A stretch of DNA of 42,494 nt, taken from positions 1-42,494 of the forward strand of contig MQVO02000087.1 of the NCBI GenBank assembly GCA_001986395.2, in the 5' to 3' direction. This document shows positions 10,867 to 19,732 of this stretch, piece by piece. Under the pieces are notes generated by a model. The model was given only the letters and a program-made list of their open reading frames with translations, was not told the DNA's origin and made no database searches. Both the position numbers and the translations under genes were made by a program. Source of the stretch: Irpex lacteus. Lineage: Eukaryota > Basidiomycota > Agaricomycetes > Polyporales > Irpicaceae. Every line of letters starts with the position of its first letter. Position 1 is the stretch's first letter.

Positions 10867-12404
10867 ATGGCCGCTAGGTTTCCCGCAAAGGCTGACGTAC
10901 CAACAATCGAAGATCAAAGGAAGCTTCTCACACAGCAGCTGGAGAATCTTCGCTTGCTCGTCGCGAACTTGCCAAGCGGCCTACCAGCGGGCTCGCCAGA
11001 AGGGCCTCTCCAGCAGTATTTCGGTACTGTTGAGATTGATGAAGATGAAGGCCCATGGTTCACCGTTGATCGCGCATGGCTCCGTGCGTTCCAGGGCCGC
11101 TCTGATGAGCAGCAGCGTGCGCTCGTTACTAGTGGCCCGTTTGGCGTCGGCGTAGTGTACCAATTCTTCCAGTTAATCTCACGGCGCAAGGACCTGGACA
11201 ACTTTGACGGATGTTACCTCACTGCCGAGAAGCTCTTCAAACTAAATGAGGTTATTGGCCTTGTGTGAGTACGAGCATGTTGAATAATATTGGTTCGTCT
11301 AATTTTTGAGCAGCATCCGCAACTCGAGGAGGGGAGACAGCTTCGATACAGCCTCTTTGACGTTAGCGTCCTCGTCGCAGACATTCGTACCTTCTGCACA
11401 GCAATCGGTAGCGGCACCTGTTTTGCAGCCAGCTCAGGGCACATTGCTGGCGGGTCATCAGCTCGGGAAACGAAAGTCCGGCACACTCAGTAAGCACTTT
11501 TTGTTGATATTTTGTGGTATATATGAGTCGGCTATAGCTAAGTGAACGTTTTAGATGCTCGAAGTCCACTCGATACGCCCGAAATGAACAGGATGATCGA
11601 CAAGGACATTCTGGGCGCCAAGTCGTCGGATGATGAGACACACCCGATAGCGGTGAGTGAATGGAATTTATACAATGTCTGCGCAAGGTAGTAATGACTA
11701 ATTGATTCGTTGTTATAAGAAGAAGAAAGCAAAGAAGAATACAGGGCAGTCTGGCAAGCTGAAAACATCTACAGTGTCCGCTCAAGTAAGTCTGCTAAGT
11801 TGCTTGTGCTGAGATTGCATACTAATAGATTTCAGAATGATCTTGATACCGTTTCCCTGAGCTCAAACGAGCCGGCATCAGACTCTGAGTCTGTTGCGCA
11901 GACGAAGCGTGGCCGCGCTCCGAACAAGTCAACATGGGCGCGGGCTCAGTTCAGTAAGCCGAAGCCGCAGAAGGGGAATGACGGGAAGTACAAGTGGTAT
12001 TTTCAGTGTAACCACTGCAGGTATGTTCTCGTCTTATGCCTTACTTTTTATTGTTCAATTTCTCTTTGTTTTCAGTGTTGTCCGCACGGTTCCTCGCTCG
12101 TCACGCAAGTTGACCGTGTTTGACGATGAGCCTAAGCCCCCGTCTCTCAGCAACCTCATCTCGCATCTGGACTCCCAGTGCAAGAAGTTGCCTGCTGCTC
12201 AGTCGTTCAAAACATGGTTTACTCAGCGTGAGTCAGGCGAGCAAGAGTCAAGCGGTACACCAATAATGGGCGACGGAGAAGCTCAACGCAAGATCATGAG
12301 CAACTTTGTCCAGAGAGGTATCGAGAACCCGAAGGTCGAGATGACGAGGAAAGGTTTTCGTGAGCGGTTTGTGAAGGGCGTCATCATGGACGACTTGCCC
12401 TTTG
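10867..12404 (+). pseudogene. hAT-type transposase gene, 5' part, split by an LTR element
   Basis: ATG 10867 opens a gene with introns at 11265-11313, then short GT-AG introns before about 11555, 11720, 11836 and 12075. The N-terminal region (AARFPAKADVPTIEDQRKLL) has no known fold. It is followed by a Ser/Lys-rich linker and a BED-like zinc finger start (WYFQCNHC, later HLDSQC). After RKGFRERFVKGVIMDDLPF the reading is cut by the LTR at 12405. Removing the element and one CTTTG copy restores an open frame that continues at 19728 with the catalytic region. The gene must therefore have been intact at this point when the retrotransposon arrived. hAT transposases cut and paste DNA through an RNase H-fold core. 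Confidence 0.75.
12400..12404. repeat. Target-site duplication CTTTG (left)
   Basis: CTTTG directly before the 5' LTR; the same five bases follow the 3' LTR at 19728-19732. Five bp is the usual Ty3/gypsy duplication. Confidence 0.93.
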
Positions 12405-12680
12405 TGTCACGACTTGGACAATTTTCCCTTTATTTTCGACTATTTTCCCTATTTTTCTCTCAATTTCTACGTCATTTCCGTACCTGTTCTGAAAGACCAG
12501 TCACGTGACCCTGGGACATTGTTATGTAATACTGTATAGTTCCATCCCACGTCCACATGATCCATAGAAGGCGCTAGAACCTTGTAGAACATTGCACCAT
12601 ATTGCGTCATCATTGCATCATTGCTTACTCATAGTGGTGTTAGGAGTACAGACCCGGTACCAGGGGTCTTTGCTGACATG

Positions 12681-12688
12681 TATATATA
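12681..12688 (+). promoter_or_regulatory. TATA box of the LTR promoter
   Basis: TATATATA in the LTR, 35 bp upstream of the segment at 12716 that pairs with the primer-binding site. The spacing fits a transcript starting at about 12716. Confidence 0.7.
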
Positions 12689-12715
12689 CCCACTGGACTT
12701 CACTCTGAAGTCCCC

Positions 12716-12726
12716 AGAATCTACCT
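12716..12726 (+). promoter_or_regulatory. Predicted first 11 nt of the element transcript (self-primer)
   Basis: AGAATCTACCT is the exact reverse complement of the bases just after the LTR (12898-12908). In the S. pombe element Tf1 the first 11 nt of the mRNA fold back onto the primer-binding site, are cut off by RNase H and prime reverse transcription. The match here is also exactly 11 nt and stops on both sides. Confidence 0.65.
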
Positions 12727-12897
12727 CTTGGTCTTTAGCCCCATCTTTAGGGTTAATCCCTCGTTGAGTTCTCAACTCTATCCATCGTTCTCAACACTCC
12801 CATCGTCGTTCCCGCGTGTCTCCTCGCTGTTCTATCCGACGTGCGCATTGACTACTCCAACGCTCCGTCTTGAGTAGTTTGTTGTAGTCGTGACACT

Positions 12898-12908
12898 AGG
12901 TAGATTCT
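12898..12908 (+). other. Primer-binding site, self-priming type
   Basis: AGGTAGATTCT lies two bases after the LTR. There is no TGG start as required for pairing with a tRNA 3' CCA end, which argues against tRNA priming. It is fully complementary to 12716-12726. Confidence 0.65.
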
Positions 12909-13055
12909 CCGTCAACACGCCCGGACTCTCGCCTCGGTTTTTCTTTACAGATACTCCGTCGCATTCCCTTCCCCAATTTTAAAAAGTTTAGCCATTACCC
13001 ATCAGTACGTTGTATTGATCCTATCCCATTCCCCCGTTTCTAACGTCGGTCATCA

Positions 13056-13757
13056 GTGCCCAAAGCTCCTGCAGACCGTCAGCCTCGTCTCCAGCGTAAC
13101 CTTCCCGAAGGTTTTCTCAACGCTGTCGGTACTAGACGTGCCGAAGGCAGACCTGTCCGTTGGACTGATCGAGACATCGAGGCTATTGTTGCCTACGTCT
13201 CCCGACGCCCCCGTTTACACCCTCTTGGCACTCGCCTTCCACCCTTCGACTACAACGAGCATCGCGAACGCGGTCAACGTATTACACAGCGTGTTCGTCA
13301 AGAACGTGCCCAATCCCTAGCTGATCGCATCGAGAAACCATCGCTCAGAGACCGTATCTCCAACGCACCCGCTCCTGCTCCACCCACACCCATCGCTCCA
13401 AAGCCCGCCCTCGTCGACTTTGCTAAACTCTCCATCGAAGATCGAGCAGGCGCCCTCCGACCCCGCCTCGACGCCACCATCCGACGTCTAACCGCCGTCA
13501 TCGAAGTCCTAGACGAACTCCCCATCAAAGCCTCCGATAAGAAAGTCATTCGCGACCACTACAATCACCTCCTATACGTTCGAGACACCCTATCTCAATA
13601 CGTCAACAGGTCCGACACCCGCACCCTCACCACTCTCAGCTGGGGTTTGAAGCAAGTCGGTTTTGTATCGTTTAAGAACCTTCGCAACGACATTAATCGA
13701 GTAGTTTCGGATCTGAAAAAGGTCTTTGAAGGAGGATACTGGGAGCTCGAGAAATAG
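13056..13757 (+). CDS. Leader open frame of the chromovirus without any AUG
   Basis: The frame is stop-free from 13044 to the TAG at 13755-13757 and has protein-like composition: Arg-rich start, a Pro/Ala hinge (APAPAPPTPIAPKP), then amphipathic helices ending LKKVFEGGYWELEK. It contains no ATG in any frame; GTG at 13056 or another near-cognate codon would have to start it. It lies in the same phase as gag. After the two TAG codons at 13755 and 13782 the frame is open again, straight into the gag ATG. It may be an N-terminal extension of Gag made by non-AUG initiation plus splicing or readthrough, or a separate small protein. No domain recognised. Confidence 0.45.
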   Translation: MPKAPADRQPRLQRNLPEGFLNAVGTRRAEGRPVRWTDRDIEAIVAYVSRRPRLHPLGTRLPPFDYNEHRERGQRITQRVRQERAQSLADRIEKPSLRDRISNAPAPAPPTPIAPKPALVDFAKLSIEDRAGALRPRLDATIRRLTAVIEVLDELPIKASDKKVIRDHYNHLLYVRDTLSQYVNRSDTRTLTTLSWGLKQVGFVSFKNLRNDINRVVSDLKKVFEGGYWELEK

Positions 13758-13784
13758 TTTAGCACGTTGTACAAAGCTTAGCAG
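13722..13784 (+). other. Possible 63 nt intron removing two in-frame TAG codons
   Basis: A GT at 13722 (AAG|GTCTTT) and an AG at 13784 (GCTTAG|CAG) frame 63 nt, a typical intron size here, with phase 0 at both ends. Removing it would join the leader frame to gag in one reading frame. The donor GTCTTT is weak, so this stays a hypothesis. Confidence 0.2.
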
Positions 13785-14237
13785 TCATCCGTTTCCCGTT
13801 TCAAATCTATCACCATTTCGTTCTCCGCACAAGCAGACGATCCCCTCCGTGACTGTATCGACCTACCACATTGGTACGATATCGCAAGTCGATCAGACGC
13901 TCACGACCACCCTGAATACGCCCGTTACCACCGGTGTCCTGAACAACCTTGCCCGAACCGATACAACGGAGTTCCTTGGGAATACGCGCGTGGTCAAGCA
14001 CCACCCCTTCCATCCCAATTCCCACCAAACACAACACGTGTTGGCCGAGTCACACGTCCGCCATCCCCACCGTCACCAGAAGTCTCGGAAGTCCAACTCC
14101 CGGACCCTGAGATCCTGCCCGAAGCTCTTCATACTCCGTCCGACGAAGAAACTCCCGTCGAACCCCTTTCTACAGAAGCTCCGACAGAAGTAGAACCCAC
14201 TCCCGTTTCAGACCACGTACCTGCACCCCCGCCCATC

Positions 14238-15302
14238 ATGGCATTTGATCCCAACAGTCCCAACTTCCAGGCCATGCTGACAGCTGTCATCGCTGCTGTA
14301 CGAGCCATGCCTGCACCTGTCATCAACACTTCGACGGCTATTAAGCCTGCTAAGTACAAGGGTGAGAAAGGACTCGATTTCAGTCGCTTTATCTCACAAA
14401 GCGAGGCATACTGGGTCACGGCCGGTATCACCAATGACCAAAACAAGATCCTCACAGCCCTCGGGCTCATGGAGGATAAAGCCGCTCATTGGGCCATTTC
14501 GATCACGGATCACATGGCTGCGAACAACGGTACTCTCCCTACTGAAGTAGACACCTGGGATAAGTTTAAAAAGGAGCTCGCCAAACACTTTGGTGATGCT
14601 ACACCGGAGGACACGGCCATCAGGGAGCTGGAGAAGCTTTGCAGGCTTGACTCTAAGAGCAAGAATGCTCGAGACGTCAGCACCTACGTCACAGAGTTCC
14701 AAACCTACGTAGCCCGCATCGCAGGATTAAGCGACAAAGACAAGGAAGTTCGCTTTATCAGCGGTCTTCCTGCTCACATCTACCGCAACCTGACAGTCGC
14801 CGAGAAGCCCCCCACAACATACGACGAATGGGTCGATCGCAGTCTCAAAATGGCAGCCGCATACGCTCGAGTTCGTGAACAAGAGGCTCAGGAAAAGAAA
14901 GCCTCCACTCCCACCACTACTACCACAGCTGCCAGACCAGCCTCTAACTCAGCTCCTGCCCGCGCCCCTCCCGCTCAATTCCGCCCCGCTCCGCGCCCAG
15001 CCAACAATGGCCCTGTCCCTATGGACGTCGATGCCTCTCGTGCTGAAACACGCTCATGCTACAACTGTGGCAAGGTAGGACACCTGTCCCGCTTCTGTCC
15101 AGACCCGCCTACACCTCGCACTCGTCAAATCCGTGCCGCCTATGCTGCTCCCAACGCGACAGCCTCTACATCTGCACCCGCACCATCTGTCCCCGCTCCG
15201 GCTACAATGACAGATGCCACTATCGCTGCCTTGTTCCAGAAGATTGAGGAACTCGAAAAGGCAAATGCCGAGCTGAAGAAGAATCAGGAGGAGGGTTTTT
15301 GA
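14238..15302 (+). CDS. gag: Gag (capsid/nucleocapsid) of the chromovirus
   Basis: The ATG at 14238 is the first ATG downstream of the LTR TATA box. The protein has 354 residues. The capsid domain occupies roughly residues 30-210 (KPAKYKGEKGLDFSRFISQSE, FKKELAKHFGD, YVTEFQTYVARI). A Pro/Ala/Thr-rich linker follows, then a CCHC zinc knuckle CYNCGKVGHLSRFC at about residues 273-286 and a C-terminal coiled segment (IEELEKANAELKKNQEE). It assembles virus-like particles and packages the element RNA in the cytoplasm. The stop TGA at 15300-15302 overlaps the start of the pol frame. Confidence 0.93.
   Translation: MAFDPNSPNFQAMLTAVIAAVRAMPAPVINTSTAIKPAKYKGEKGLDFSRFISQSEAYWVTAGITNDQNKILTALGLMEDKAAHWAISITDHMAANNGTLPTEVDTWDKFKKELAKHFGDATPEDTAIRELEKLCRLDSKSKNARDVSTYVTEFQTYVARIAGLSDKDKEVRFISGLPAHIYRNLTVAEKPPTTYDEWVDRSLKMAAAYARVREQEAQEKKASTPTTTTTAARPASNSAPARAPPAQFRPAPRPANNGPVPMDVDASRAETRSCYNCGKVGHLSRFCPDPPTPRTRQIRAAYAAPNATASTSAPAPSVPAPATMTDATIAALFQKIEELEKANAELKKNQEEGF
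15293..15299 (+). promoter_or_regulatory. Probable -1 ribosomal frameshift site GGGTTTT
   Basis: G GGT TTT in the gag frame fits the X XXY YYZ rule and sits directly before the gag stop. Slipping back one base gives TTG ATT CGG and enters pol with no stop in between. This would set the Gag to Gag-Pol ratio. Confidence 0.65.
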
Positions 15303-18300
15303 TTCGGGCCGTGATTAGAGCTGCGCAAGCACGTGCCCCACGTATACCATGTACCAATAGATTTTCTGTTTTATCCGCCGATGTACACGAGACTGGCTCT
15401 GAATCTGAACATTTTCATGTCCCTATCACTGTTTCCGGCGTGAGAAGATCTAAGGAAGTCGCAGCTATGGTTGACAGCGGAGCTTCAACTCTGTTTATCA
15501 ACAAACGATTCGTTCACGAGAACAAGGTTCGCACCCGGCGCTTGAAGCAGCCAATACCCGTTTACAACATTGATGGCACTCTTAATCGGAGTGGATCAAT
15601 TGAAGAAGTCGCCATCCTCAACATGAGAATTGGTGATCACGAGGAACGCACCATCTTCACGGTCACTGACATTGGACCCGAAGACGTTATCATCGGAATC
15701 GATTGGTTGCGGTATCACAACCCAACCATCGACTGGTATGAAGGCATTGTCAAGATGGACAGATGCCCTGACGCCTGCAAGCCGCAGGTAGAAGCCGAAG
15801 AAGAGGAAAGGAAGGTTCCACGAGTGGTCCCTGTCCTGACGAAGAAGAAACCCGGAAGGAGCCTAAAAGAGGTTACACCGGTAGATACCGAAGAAGAGGA
15901 GGAACCTGAGGCCTGGGAAGGCCCAGGAAGTTTTAACCCTACGAAGCTTGCACACTTACAGGCACAAGCCGCGGGTACTCAAATTGGAGGCAAGGGAACT
16001 CCCCGTCACTCTCTACCGCCCAAGCCTGGCTTCCATCTGGAGGAAGGGTCCCGCTTGTTCGTCCTCGCCGGATACACCTACTCGAGTGAGCTGGCTGAAG
16101 CAGAAATACGCTCCAAGCTCCCAAAGACATTCGAAGAAATGGTCCCGGAGCAGTACCGACGATACGCTCATGTCTTCTCCGAGGAAGAATCCCACCGTTT
16201 ACCCGAACACAAGTCGTATGACCACGCTATCGAACTAGTTCCGGATGCTAAGGCCTGGCACGCCAAAGCCTATCCATTGTCACGCACAGAGCAAGACGAA
16301 CTTGACAAGTTCATCCAGGAAAACCTCGAGAAAGGCTATATTCGTCCCTCGAAGTCGCCTATGGCGTCACCCTTCTTCTTCGTCAAAAAGAAGGACGGCA
16401 AACTTCGTCCAGTACAGGATTACCGTAAGCTCAACGAGGTCACGATCAAGAATCGCTATCCACTTCCGTTGATCTCCGAACTCATGGACCGTCTGAAAGG
16501 CGCCAAGTTCTTCACTAAACTTGACGTCAGATGGGGATACAACAATGTCCGCATCAAGGAAGGTGACGAGCACAAGGCAGCCTTTGTAACGAATCGAGGA
16601 CTCTTTGAACCCACTGTGATGTTCTTCGGCATGACCAACTCTCCCGCTACGTTTCAGAACATGATGAACGATATCTTCGCCGACCTCATTGCTGAAGGCA
16701 AAGTCACCATCTACCTCGATGACATCCTCATCTACTCGAAGGAACTTGCCGAACACCGCAAGGTGGTGCACGAAGTACTACAACGTCTTCGCGACAATGA
16801 TCTTTTCCTGAAACCGGAGAAGTGCGAATTCGAGCAGTCGGAGACTGAGTACCTTGGAGTTATCATTTCCGAGAACCGAATCCGCATGGACCCCGTCAAA
16901 GTCAAGGCTGTTGCCGAGTGGCCTACTCCGCAGAATGCATCCGATATACGTAAATTCAGAGGATTCGCGAACTTCTATCGGAGGTTCATCAAGGACTTCG
17001 GTAAAATCTGTAAGCCACTTGATCGCCTGACCGGCAAAGTCGAATGGTCTTGGGGACCTGAGGAACAGACAGCCTTTGACGAGCTGCGCCGTCGTTTCAC
17101 CGAAGAGCCAGTACTTGCTATGTGGGACTTCGACAGACCCACACGAGTGGAGTCTGACGCATCGGGCTTTGCCACCGGTGGAGTTCTAGAGCAACAAGCA
17201 GAGGATGGCACTTGGCACCCAGTCGCCTATCGCTCCGAGGCCATGACAGAAACCGAACGCAACTACGAGATCTACGATCGAGAACTCATGGGCATCATAC
17301 GAGCCCTGGAAGACTGGCGCCACTATCTAGAAGGGCTGCCAGAAAAGTTCATCATCTTCTCCGATCACAAGAACTTGGAGTATTGGAAGACCGCTCGTAA
17401 CCTCACTCGCCGTCAAGCCCGATGGTCTCTATTCCTCTCCCGTTTTAACTTCGAGATAGTACCCAAGCCTGGAAAGGCAATGGGGAAGTCGGATACATTG
17501 ACACGTCAAAGTCAACACGAGGTCAAGGATAACGAGGACAACCATGAACAGGTGGTCCTGTCACCAGATCGTTTTAGGGTCCTTGCTTCTCAGCGTGGAC
17601 AGGCCAGTGTTGTCCCTGACCAAAGCCTCATCAAGCGTATTCGTGAATGTTCCGAAAAGGATGTCGAAGTCGCAGACGCTCTTGCAAAGGTCCAGAGCCT
17701 AGGACCTAGGAAACTACGTAAAGGAATCGAGGAATGGACCACCGAGAGTGGTTTACTTCTCTTCCGGGGAAAAGTCTATGTTCCCAAAGACCTCGAACTA
17801 CGTAAAGAGCTTACCCGACTCCACCACGATGTGCCGGCAGCCGGACACCCGGGTCGCTACAAGACGCTAGAACTCCTTTCACGAAACTACTGGTGGCCCA
17901 GTATGTCCAAATTCGTACATGACTACGTAGACACCTGTGACATCTGTCAACGAACCAAGATCTTCCCCGCACCGACTCGTGGTCCGCTCCAACCGCTTGA
18001 TCCTCCCAATGCCCCGTGGGAGAGTGTCACGACAGACTTCATTGTCAAACTTCCGAAAAGCAACGGCTACGACTCCATCACTGTAGTAGTTGATCGACAT
18101 TCGGGGCAAGCACACTGCTATCCCTCGAAGGAAACGATGAAGACTCCAGACCACGTGCATGACTACATCACGCAGGTCTTTCGTCATCACGGAGTCCCTA
18201 AACAGATCATCTCAGATCGAGGTTCTGTCTTTGCGTCGAAATTCCTAAAGGCAATCTATGAAGCCCTCGCAGTCACACCCTCCATGTCAACGGCTTACCA

Positions 18301-19225
18301 TCCACAAACTGATGGCAAGACTGAACGACTCAATCAGGAGATCGAGCAGTACCTCCGAGCCTTCTGCGCGTATCGACAGGACGACTGGGCCGATTGGCTA
18401 CCCATAGCCGAATTTGCCCTCAATAGCCGAGTACACTCGTCGACTGGAAAAGCACCCTTCGAGTTGATCTACGGCTACATTCCTGAGTTTCAGGTCTCGC
18501 TGAACCCTAACCCTAAAGTCCCAGCAGCGGATGAACGCCTTCGACTTCTGAAAGAAGCTCAGGAAGATGCCCGTGCAGCTTTAGAGTTAACAGCTGAACG
18601 CATGAAGCGGTTCTACGACAACGGTGTCGCCAATACACCTCAGTTTGAAATCGGAGACAGAGTCTATCTCGAGCGCGAAAAGCACCCTAAGGGCCAGCCA
18701 ACAAGTAAACTGGCACCTAAACGTGATGGCCCATACGAAGTACTCGAGAAGGTTGCGCCAATGAACTACCGTCTCAAGCTTACGAAAAGAGACAAGCGTC
18801 ACCCGGTCTTTCACGTGGATCGCCTCCGTCCGGCGAAACCGGCCAAAGTCGTTCCTAACCGGGACTTCCCCGAACCGCCACCAATTGTTGTTGACGAGGA
18901 GGAAGAGTGGGAAGTAGAGAAAGTGTTGGATTCGCACATCAAGAACAAGAAGTTCGAATACAAGATCAAATGGAAGGGATATCCAGATAGCGATAACAGC
19001 TGGGAACCCCTCGATAATGTCAAGCATGCGAAGAAGGCTATTGCCGACTTCCACAAGAAACATCCCGGCGCACCCCGCCCAATTGCAGCCTCGCTATTCC
19101 TTGCCATGAACTTTCGATCTATCAACGCCGAATTCGACCCGCCACCACCCGAGACACTTCGTAAAGTTCCAGACTGGGAGCTTGGCATCGACGACACCCC
19201 AGCCTTCCGGAGAAAAGGCCTTTAG
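15299..19225 (+). CDS. pol: Pol polyprotein of the chromovirus (PR-RT-RH-IN-chromodomain)
   Basis: The frame is 1,308 codons, open throughout, in the -1 frame relative to gag. Domains in order: aspartic protease with DSGA at about residue 59; reverse transcriptase (FVKKKDGKLRPVQDYRKLN, LDVRWGYNNVRI, FFGMTNSPATFQ, catalytic YLDDILIY at about 470); RNase H (SDASGFATGG, DHKNLEYW); integrase with the HHCC finger (H..HPGRYKT...CDICQRTK, about 841-890) and the DDE core (TTDFIVKLP, ISDRGSVFAS, YHPQTDGKTERLNQEIE). A C-terminal chromodomain lies near 1200-1255 (EVEKVLDSHIKNKKFEYKIK, WKGYPDSDNSWEP). Chromodomains can steer integration to marked chromatin. It has no ATG near its start, consistent with expression only as a Gag-Pol fusion. 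Confidence 0.96.
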   Translation: MIRAVIRAAQARAPRIPCTNRFSVLSADVHETGSESEHFHVPITVSGVRRSKEVAAMVDSGASTLFINKRFVHENKVRTRRLKQPIPVYNIDGTLNRSGSIEEVAILNMRIGDHEERTIFTVTDIGPEDVIIGIDWLRYHNPTIDWYEGIVKMDRCPDACKPQVEAEEEERKVPRVVPVLTKKKPGRSLKEVTPVDTEEEEEPEAWEGPGSFNPTKLAHLQAQAAGTQIGGKGTPRHSLPPKPGFHLEEGSRLFVLAGYTYSSELAEAEIRSKLPKTFEEMVPEQYRRYAHVFSEEESHRLPEHKSYDHAIELVPDAKAWHAKAYPLSRTEQDELDKFIQENLEKGYIRPSKSPMASPFFFVKKKDGKLRPVQDYRKLNEVTIKNRYPLPLISELMDRLKGAKFFTKLDVRWGYNNVRIKEGDEHKAAFVTNRGLFEPTVMFFGMTNSPATFQNMMNDIFADLIAEGKVTIYLDDILIYSKELAEHRKVVHEVLQRLRDNDLFLKPEKCEFEQSETEYLGVIISENRIRMDPVKVKAVAEWPTPQNASDIRKFRGFANFYRRFIKDFGKICKPLDRLTGKVEWSWGPEEQTAFDELRRRFTEEPVLAMWDFDRPTRVESDASGFATGGVLEQQAEDGTWHPVAYRSEAMTETERNYEIYDRELMGIIRALEDWRHYLEGLPEKFIIFSDHKNLEYWKTARNLTRRQARWSLFLSRFNFEIVPKPGKAMGKSDTLTRQSQHEVKDNEDNHEQVVLSPDRFRVLASQRGQASVVPDQSLIKRIRECSEKDVEVADALAKVQSLGPRKLRKGIEEWTTESGLLLFRGKVYVPKDLELRKELTRLHHDVPAAGHPGRYKTLELLSRNYWWPSMSKFVHDYVDTCDICQRTKIFPAPTRGPLQPLDPPNAPWESVTTDFIVKLPKSNGYDSITVVVDRHSGQAHCYPSKETMKTPDHVHDYITQVFRHHGVPKQIISDRGSVFASKFLKAIYEALAVTPSMSTAYHPQTDGKTERLNQEIEQYLRAFCAYRQDDWADWLPIAEFALNSRVHSSTGKAPFELIYGYIPEFQVSLNPNPKVPAADERLRLLKEAQEDARAALELTAERMKRFYDNGVANTPQFEIGDRVYLEREKHPKGQPTSKLAPKRDGPYEVLEKVAPMNYRLKLTKRDKRHPVFHVDRLRPAKPAKVVPNRDFPEPPPIVVDEEEEWEVEKVLDSHIKNKKFEYKIKWKGYPDSDNSWEPLDNVKHAKKAIADFHKKHPGAPRPIAASLFLAMNFRSINAEFDPPPPETLRKVPDWELGIDDTPAFRRKGL

Positions 19226-19233
19226 GAGGGGGG
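19224..19233 (+). other. Polypurine tract
   Basis: AGGAGGGGGG, separated by three bases from the 3' LTR, is the expected primer for plus-strand DNA synthesis. It overlaps the last bases of pol. Confidence 0.85.
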
Positions 19234-19236
19234 TAA

Positions 19237-19727
19237 TGTCACGACTTGGACAATTTTCCCTTTATTTTCGACTATTTTCCCTATTTTTCTCTCAATTTCT
19301 ACGTCATTTCCGTACCTGTTCTGAAAGACCAGTCACGTGACCCTGGGACATTGTTATGTAATACTGTATAGTTCCATCCCACGTCCACATGATCCATAGA
19401 AGGCGCTAGAACCTTGTAGAACATTGCACCATATTGCGTCATCATTGCATCATTGCTTACTCATAGTGGTGTTAGGAGTACAGACCCGGTACCAGGGGTC
19501 TTTGCTGACATGTATATATACCCACTGGACTTCACTCTGAAGTCCCCAGAATCTACCTCTTGGTCTTTAGCCCCATCTTTAGGGTTAATCCCTCGTTGAG
19601 TTCTCAACTCTATCCATCGTTCTCAACACTCCCATCGTCGTTCCCGCGTGTCTCCTCGCTGTTCTATCCGACGTGCGCATTGACTACTCCAACGCTCCGT
19701 CTTGAGTAGTTTGTTGTAGTCGTGACA
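19237..19727 (+). repeat. 3' LTR
   Basis: 491 bp, TGTCACGACT...AGTCGTGACA, apparently identical to the 5' LTR. It is followed by the CTTTG duplication at 19728-19732. Confidence 0.95.
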
Positions 19728-19732
19728 CTTTG
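19728..19732. repeat. Target-site duplication CTTTG (right)
   Basis: Matches 12400-12404. Confidence 0.93.

Larger units (their letters stand above)
12405..12895 (+). repeat. 5' LTR
   Basis: It starts TGTCACGACT and ends AGTCGTGACA, a perfect 10 bp terminal inverted repeat with the TG..CA ends of LTRs. It is 491 bp and matches 19237-19727 with no difference seen by eye. Confidence 0.95.
12405..19727 (+). mobile_element. Complete Ty3/gypsy chromovirus (LTR retrotransposon)
   Basis: The 7,323 bp element has 491 bp LTRs, a primer-binding site, an AUG-less leader frame, gag, pol, a polypurine tract and a 5 bp target duplication. The pol order is protease, reverse transcriptase, RNase H, integrase, chromodomain, which defines the chromovirus branch. 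The two LTRs look identical over their length and gag and pol are open, so the copy is young and possibly still competent for movement. It sits inside the hAT transposase gene in the same orientation. Confidence 0.95.

Noticed and set aside
12895..12920. tRNA-type primer-binding site after the 5' LTR
   Set aside because: The sequence after the LTR does not begin with TGG, and the exact 11-nt match to the LTR transcript start explains it better.
13726..14193. 155-codon frame on the plus strand between leader frame and gag
   Set aside because: It has no ATG start, low-complexity His/Ser/Thr/Pro composition, and lies in a different frame from the open stretch that leads into gag.
18587..19197. 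Long minus-strand frames over the integrase/chromodomain end of pol
   Set aside because: Shadows of the pol reading frame; antisense to clear domain motifs.
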